DNA of 64,000 bases, taken from positions 124,001 through 188,000 of the forward strand of contig NZ_JACVAA010000008.1 in NCBI RefSeq assembly GCF_014851565.1. Reading direction: 5' to 3'. How positions within the stretch are numbered: the first letter of the stretch is position 1; the number at the start of each line of letters is the position of its first letter. A program made the translations under genes and the position numbers. This DNA comes from Pseudomonas sp. PDM15 (GTDB lineage: Bacteria; Pseudomonadota; Gammaproteobacteria; Pseudomonadales; Pseudomonadaceae). The notes beneath the pieces were generated by a model. It was not told the origin of the DNA, did no database searches, and saw only the letters and a program-made list of their open reading frames with translations. Shown here piece by piece: positions 59,889 to 64,000 of this stretch.

Positions 59889-61151
59889 ATGAGACTGAGC
59901 AAACTGTGTCGCCATGCCGTTCTGCTGATTGCCCTGATTCCCGGCCTGGGGCATGCCGCCGGTGCGTTACTGCTGGTGGGAGGCGGCCTCAAGGATGACA
60001 ACGCGGCCATCTACCAGCGCTTTATCCAGTTGGCCGGCGGCAGTGGCGTGGCCAAGATCGGCGTGATCACCGCCGCCTCCATTCCGGAAAGCCAGGATCC
60101 GGATGCCGGCACTGCCAATGCAGCCAACTCCAAGGCCAACGGCGCCTACTACGCCAACCTGCTGAAGACCTATGGCGCCGTGAAGGCCGAGTGGATACCC
60201 ATCGACCTGGACAACATCGCCAACAGCAGCAACCCAACCGTGGTCAGCCAGATCAATGGCATGACCGGCTTCTTCTTCGGCGGTGGCGACCAGTCGCGTC
60301 TGGTGCAGACCCTGCAGAACGCCAGCCGTGGCGACACCCCGGCGCTGGCGGCGATCCGCGCCAAGTACAACGCCGGCGCCGTGCTGGCCGGCACCAGTGC
60401 CGGTACCGCGATCATGGTCGATGGCCCCATGGTCACCGGCGGCGAAAGCTACGAGGCGCTGCGCTACGGCCCTTACACCACGCCGTCCGGTGATGATCTG
60501 TCCTATGACCCGCAAGGCGGTTTCGGCTTCTTCAACTACGGTCTGCTGGACACCCACTTCAGCGAGCGTGGTCGCCAGGGCCGTATCGTGCGCCTGGCCG
60601 ACTACACCGGCGTGCCGTTCGCTTTTGGCGTGGACGAGAACACCGGCCTGCTGGTGCAGAACAACGCCAGCCTCGGCCAGATGGAAATGGAAGTGATCGG
60701 CACCGGCGGCGTGTTCGTCTTCGACCTGCGCAATGCCGAGCTGGGCAGTGGCAGCAGCTGGGCGCTGTATGACGTGCTGGCCAGCTACCTGACCAGCGGC
60801 GACAAGTACCGCCCGCAGAACGGCCAGTTCGTGATCGCCAGCGGCAAGACCAGCCTGCGCGGCCGCGAGCAATACAGCAGCGCGATGACCGCCACCGGCG
60901 ACATCTTCAGCAGCCCGAACAACAGCGGTGCCAATGGCAGGCGCAAGCCGCGCGAGTTCGTGATCGTCAGCGCCGATCTGTTCAACAGCCGTTCCGCCAG
61001 CACCCTGGGGCGCACCTATGAAACCAATCCGCGCTATCGCGTCAACTTGGTCAAGAGCACCCAGTTCGACAGCCACGGTTACAAGGGCACCGTGGGCGGG
61101 CAGAGCATGACCTCCTACCTGCGCTTGCTGGTGGACATGATTCCCAACTAG
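59889..61151 (+). CDS. cphE: exported cyanophycinase (CphE-like)
   Basis: 420 residues, close to the length of extracellular CphE of Pseudomonas anguilliseptica. Signal peptide (LIALIPGLGHA), core motifs GALLLVGGGLKDDNAAIYQRF, GFFFGGGDQSRLVQTL, Ser nucleophile in LAGTSAGTAIM and LLDTHFSERGRQGRI. No SLH-like tail, unlike the first copy. Hydrolyses cyanophycin outside the cell to beta-Asp-Arg dipeptides. Confidence 0.9.
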   Translation: MRLSKLCRHAVLLIALIPGLGHAAGALLLVGGGLKDDNAAIYQRFIQLAGGSGVAKIGVITAASIPESQDPDAGTANAANSKANGAYYANLLKTYGAVKAEWIPIDLDNIANSSNPTVVSQINGMTGFFFGGGDQSRLVQTLQNASRGDTPALAAIRAKYNAGAVLAGTSAGTAIMVDGPMVTGGESYEALRYGPYTTPSGDDLSYDPQGGFGFFNYGLLDTHFSERGRQGRIVRLADYTGVPFAFGVDENTGLLVQNNASLGQMEMEVIGTGGVFVFDLRNAELGSGSSWALYDVLASYLTSGDKYRPQNGQFVIASGKTSLRGREQYSSAMTATGDIFSSPNNSGANGRRKPREFVIVSADLFNSRSASTLGRTYETNPRYRVNLVKSTQFDSHGYKGTVGGQSMTSYLRLLVDMIPN

Positions 61152-61446
61152 CCAACCTGAAAGGACGGGCCCGGCGCGGCGGGCTGTTACCCGCACCCAA
61201 GCGCCGCGGCCGCAGCCTGTTGCATCGACGCCGCAACGACACGCTGCGCTGTGTATCCGAGAACCTGCACGGCGACGCCTGGTCGGTCGCGAAGGTTTGG
61301 CCGTCGATGCCAGCTGATCAAGCGGATGCCAATCGGCAGCGTGGCTTGCCAGTAGCGAGAACAACCCAGACCAGCCGGGCCGCGATCATTCAAGAAGCGA
61401 GTTTTCTTCTGCGTCAGGATCAACGGCTCAATGGAAGGGGACAAAG
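61152..61446. other. gap between convergent cphE and tetR-type genes
   Basis: 295 bases. No supported gene, no clear terminator with a T run; GC-rich inverted segments near 61163-61215. Confidence 0.5.
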
Positions 61447-62064
61447 CTATTTTGCTCCGTTGCTACGCGCTATCACTCCAGCCATGGCGGAGCTGAATGC
61501 TTCATGCGCGTTGTCGAGCAGTACCTGGCGCTGCTCGGGTTGCTGCAGGTAGTCCAGGCACAGCCAGGCCGTATTGCGGATCAGCAGATCAACTGCGCTG
61601 CGCAGAATCTCCGGCTTTGCCGCTCGCAGCTCGGGTAGCTGCTGCAGGTCTTCGCACATGTCCGTTGCCAGGTCGGCAAGGGATTGGCGCACCACATCGC
61701 GCAAGGGCCCGGCGGGGCCGTGCAGCTCTCGCAGCGACACCATGAAGATGTCCGCATTCTGACGTGCCACGTCGAAGAGCCAGCCAACCACTATCCCCGA
61801 GAACGGTGCTCCAGGCTGCACGCTGGCCCGCGCGTCGCGCACGCCTTGCCTGATCTGGGCTGCGAAGTCTTCGGCCATCACCCTCATCATCGACTCCATG
61901 TCGTCGAAGTGGCGATAGAAGGTGTTGTGGTTCAAGCCGGCCTCGCGTGCGACCTCGCGCAGGACGAGGGTGTGCGGGCTGCCCTGTAGCACGGACAGCT
62001 TGGCCGCGGCGGCCAGTAACAACCGTTTGCCCTCGGGCAGAATGGATGCCGATGCCTTGCGCAT
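61447..62064 (-). CDS. TetR-family regulator
   Basis: 205 residues. N-terminal helix-turn-helix (LVLREVAREAGLNHNTFYRHFDDMESMMRVM) and an all-helical ligand domain. Similar regulators control lipid or aromatic-acid genes in Pseudomonas. Divergent from the hydrolase-family gene with a perfect palindromic operator between them. Confidence 0.93.
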   Translation of the reverse strand: MRKASASILPEGKRLLLAAAAKLSVLQGSPHTLVLREVAREAGLNHNTFYRHFDDMESMMRVMAEDFAAQIRQGVRDARASVQPGAPFSGIVVGWLFDVARQNADIFMVSLRELHGPAGPLRDVVRQSLADLATDMCEDLQQLPELRAAKPEILRSAVDLLIRNTAWLCLDYLQQPEQRQVLLDNAHEAFSSAMAGVIARSNGAK

Positions 62065-62086
62065 GGAGTGCTCCGTTGACGTTAAG

Positions 62087-62119
62087 TATCCAGATGGCTA
62101 CCTTGTAGCCAGTTGGATA
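62087..62119. promoter_or_regulatory. TetR operator palindrome
   Basis: TATCCA-GA-TGGCTAC-CTT-GTAGCCA-GT-TGGATA: 13 of 15 positions in each arm match, only the inner GA/GT pair breaking symmetry. It sits 22 bases before the TetR gene and 28 bases before the divergent gene. Confidence 0.75.
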
Positions 62120-62147
62120 TTAAAACGAACAACAATGAGGCTTGTCC

Positions 62148-63023
62148 ATGAAGGTTCGACGCATCTGCGACGCAGACGCCCCCCAAGGGTCGCGGCTTGA
62201 AATTGTGGCGGGAGCTCCCGAGGCAGTGATTCCTCAATGGCTGCGAGAGCTCGCTCCAGCAGCTCCAGGCGAAGGAGGGGCAGTGCTGCCTTTCCAGCCG
62301 CGCTCGTTCCGTGACTGCATGCTGTTCGAGCAGCACTGGATCCAGGCGTCACGTGGATTCGCAAGGCGCTTCATGCCTGCGACCTTCAGAATCACCCAGC
62401 TTTATGAGCACCTGAGCCAATCACCTTTTCCGGCGTTTCGCCCTCCGGCGCTCTGGAAGCGCCAGCCGATCTATTACTTCAGCAATCACCTGACGATCGT
62501 TCCTGGTGACACGCCCGTGAAGTATCCGAGCCACACCCAGGCATTCGATTACGAACTCGAGCTTGGCATCGTGCTGGCAAAGCCGCTGTTCAACGCCACG
62601 CCCGATGAGGCCCTGGATGCCATTGGCGGTTTCGTCGTCCTGAATGACTTTTCCGCACGGGATATTCAGCGCGCGGAGATGCGTTCCGGCTTTGGCCCGC
62701 AGAAGTGCAAACACTTCCTGTCCTCCATGTCGCAGACCCTGACAACCGCGGAAGAGGTGCTTCCGCGGATAGGCTCACTTACCGCGACCGTGCACCTGAA
62801 CGGCGAGCTGGTTTCGGAAACCTCCACCGCAGACATGCGCTATTCGCTGGGAGATCTGCTGGCATTCCTGTCCAGTTCCGAGCCGCTCTATCCCGGGGAA
62901 CTGATCGGCACCGGCACGCTGCCCGGTGGGTGCGGAATCGAGAATGGCCGCTTGCTGGAGAGGGGCGACACTCTGCAGTTGTCCATCGAGGGCGCTGGCG
63001 AGCTGGCGCACAGGATCCTTTGA
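62148..63023 (+). CDS. fumarylacetoacetate hydrolase (FAH) family protein
   Basis: 291 residues from ATG 62148 (GAGG upstream; TTG 62142 also in frame). FAH fold with metal-binding acidic residues in HTQAFDYELELGIVLAKPL and GFVVLNDFSARDIQ, and GTGTLPGGCGIENGRLLERGD near the end. Enzymes of this family cleave C-C bonds of diketo acids or act as decarboxylases. Substrate unknown; probably controlled by the divergent TetR regulator. Confidence 0.88.
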   Translation: MKVRRICDADAPQGSRLEIVAGAPEAVIPQWLRELAPAAPGEGGAVLPFQPRSFRDCMLFEQHWIQASRGFARRFMPATFRITQLYEHLSQSPFPAFRPPALWKRQPIYYFSNHLTIVPGDTPVKYPSHTQAFDYELELGIVLAKPLFNATPDEALDAIGGFVVLNDFSARDIQRAEMRSGFGPQKCKHFLSSMSQTLTTAEEVLPRIGSLTATVHLNGELVSETSTADMRYSLGDLLAFLSSSEPLYPGELIGTGTLPGGCGIENGRLLERGDTLQLSIEGAGELAHRIL

Positions 63024-63059
63024 TGCGATCTGCGTGTGCCAGCTGCTGCCTCTACTGGT

Positions 63060-63977
63060 CTACGACGCATCGCGCCTAAGCGCAGCGTTTATGTACTGGC
63101 CAATCCGGCTTATGGCGTCTCGCGACTCCGGCATCCAGTCGCAGAACGCCTGCCAGACGTGCCACATGCCCGGCCATTCCTCGAGCCTGACTTTGACTCC
63201 GACCTTGGTCGCCTGATTGGCGAGATCTACAGAGTCACTCAGCAGTACTTCGTCAGATCCGACTTGAATGTAGAGGTCCGGAAGCCCGCGAAGGTCTGCG
63301 AACCGGGGCGAGACTTCCGGATGGTTCAGCGGGATCTGGCGCGCATAGGCCAGTGCTGCCTGTTGCAGGCGATCGGCTGTGGGGAAGAAGGGGTCCTTGT
63401 GGCTTAGCCGTTCGAACGACTTACCGCTGCATGTCAGATCGGTCCAGGGACTCAGTGCCACAAGGGCTCGGGGAAGAGGCTGACCGCTGTTCCGGATGCG
63501 CAGCGCTGTCGCCAGCGATAGCCCACCGCCAGCCGAGTCTCCGGCGATGACGATACGGTCGGGTTGCAGCCCCAGCTCGCTCTGCAGCCATGCGAAAGCG
63601 GCAACGGCATCGTCCAGCGCAGCAGGGAACGGATGTTCGGGTGCCAGTCGATAGTCGAGAAGCAGCACGCGAACCTGGCTCGCCCTGGCGATGTGGCTCG
63701 CCAGAGCCCTGTGCGACCTCAGGGAGCCCGAGACATATGCACCGCCGTGCAGGTACAGCACTGCGGCATCCGCAACAGCTCGTTCGGGGACCAGCCACTG
63801 CGCATCACGCTCACCGACTTTCACGGCACTCTGCGATACACCACTGGCGTTCTTGAACAGCCTGACCTGGCGATCCATGAGCGTGCGGCATTGCGAAAAG
63901 GGGAGGTGGGAGGTTTTACGAATCTCACGCTTGAGAAGCACCTTGAGCAGATGGCTACGAATACTCGGCATGGCCAT
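63060..63977 (-). CDS. HSL-type alpha/beta-hydrolase (esterase)
   Basis: 305 residues (start 63977, or the ATG at 63971). Hormone-sensitive-lipase motifs: YLHGGAYVSG (oxyanion), nucleophile Ser in VIAGDSAGGGLSLA, acid in IQVGSDEVLLSD and base His in WPGMWHVWQAF. Likely short-chain ester hydrolase. Convergent with the FAH-family gene, 36 bases apart. Confidence 0.93.
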   Translation of the reverse strand: MAMPSIRSHLLKVLLKREIRKTSHLPFSQCRTLMDRQVRLFKNASGVSQSAVKVGERDAQWLVPERAVADAAVLYLHGGAYVSGSLRSHRALASHIARASQVRVLLLDYRLAPEHPFPAALDDAVAAFAWLQSELGLQPDRIVIAGDSAGGGLSLATALRIRNSGQPLPRALVALSPWTDLTCSGKSFERLSHKDPFFPTADRLQQAALAYARQIPLNHPEVSPRFADLRGLPDLYIQVGSDEVLLSDSVDLANQATKVGVKVRLEEWPGMWHVWQAFCDWMPESRDAISRIGQYINAALRRDAS

Positions 63978-64000
63978 GGCCTCGTCTGATGGTGTAGCGC

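Noticed and set aside
59967..61364. 465-codon minus-strand frame opposite cphE
   Set aside because: Shadow of the cyanophycinase coding sequence.

Overview
The window reads as a high-GC Pseudomonas chromosome. The block tRNA-Val, thrS-infC-rpmI-rplT-pheS-pheT-ihfA, a MerR-type gene and tRNA-Pro has the order and protein lengths of the Pseudomonas core genome. OprD-type porin, SB1-type short LOV protein, PlaF-like lipase and DUF2790 protein are also Pseudomonas features. The two cyanophycinases fit the P. alcaligenes/anguilliseptica side of the genus, but that placement is inference.

Layout. 1-800: the 5' part of an FAD amine oxidase running off the left edge. 940-8780: the translation operon bracketed by two tRNA genes. 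8780-13060: an AT-richer insert behind tRNA-Pro carrying one very large YobI-type P-loop NTPase, followed by a 5'-truncated histidine-kinase remnant. 13.6-20.7 kb: a GntR-controlled operon with an AprA-like flavoprotein, a ferredoxin fused in frame to an ABC substrate-binding protein, ABC permease and ATPase, a HEAT-repeat protein and a DUF971 protein; its substrate is unknown. 20.7-25.7 kb: assorted metabolism and regulators. 25.7-33.2 kb: a RiPP metallophore system of the Hvf/bufferin type: precursor with six EGKCG repeats plus two EF-hands, MNIO (DUF692) maturase, DUF2063 partner, DoxX-like HvfX, a haem/ferric-reductase-like membrane protein, a two-component system, a DUF2790 protein and a DipZ-like thiol protein. 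A direct repeat related to GATACAnnnnGATACA stands in front of the precursor, the membrane genes and the response regulator, which suggests one regulon.

33-42 kb: small proteins, a PlaF-like lipase, a quinone-oxidoreductase unit with an ArsR-family repressor and three matching operator-like repeats, and an Ohr peroxidase unit. 42.2-46.5 kb: an ars operon (arsR-arsB-arsC-arsN2) extended by an AraC regulator and a fatty-acid-hydroxylase-like protein. 46.6-51.7 kb: RidA-like and YcaC-like genes, then a light-related group (Fe-S photolyase, DUF2256, short LOV protein).

51.9-61.2 kb: a cyanophycin-utilisation locus: two exported cyanophycinases (one with C-terminal SLH-like repeats), an OprD porin, two basic-amino-acid-type periplasmic binding proteins without their own permease, a CphZ/AstE-type dipeptide hydrolase and an RpiR regulator. 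Secreted enzymes would cut the polymer to beta-Asp-Arg, the porin and binding proteins would import it, and the metallohydrolase would split it. 61.4-64 kb: TetR regulator with a clear palindromic operator, a fumarylacetoacetate-hydrolase-family enzyme and an HSL-type esterase.
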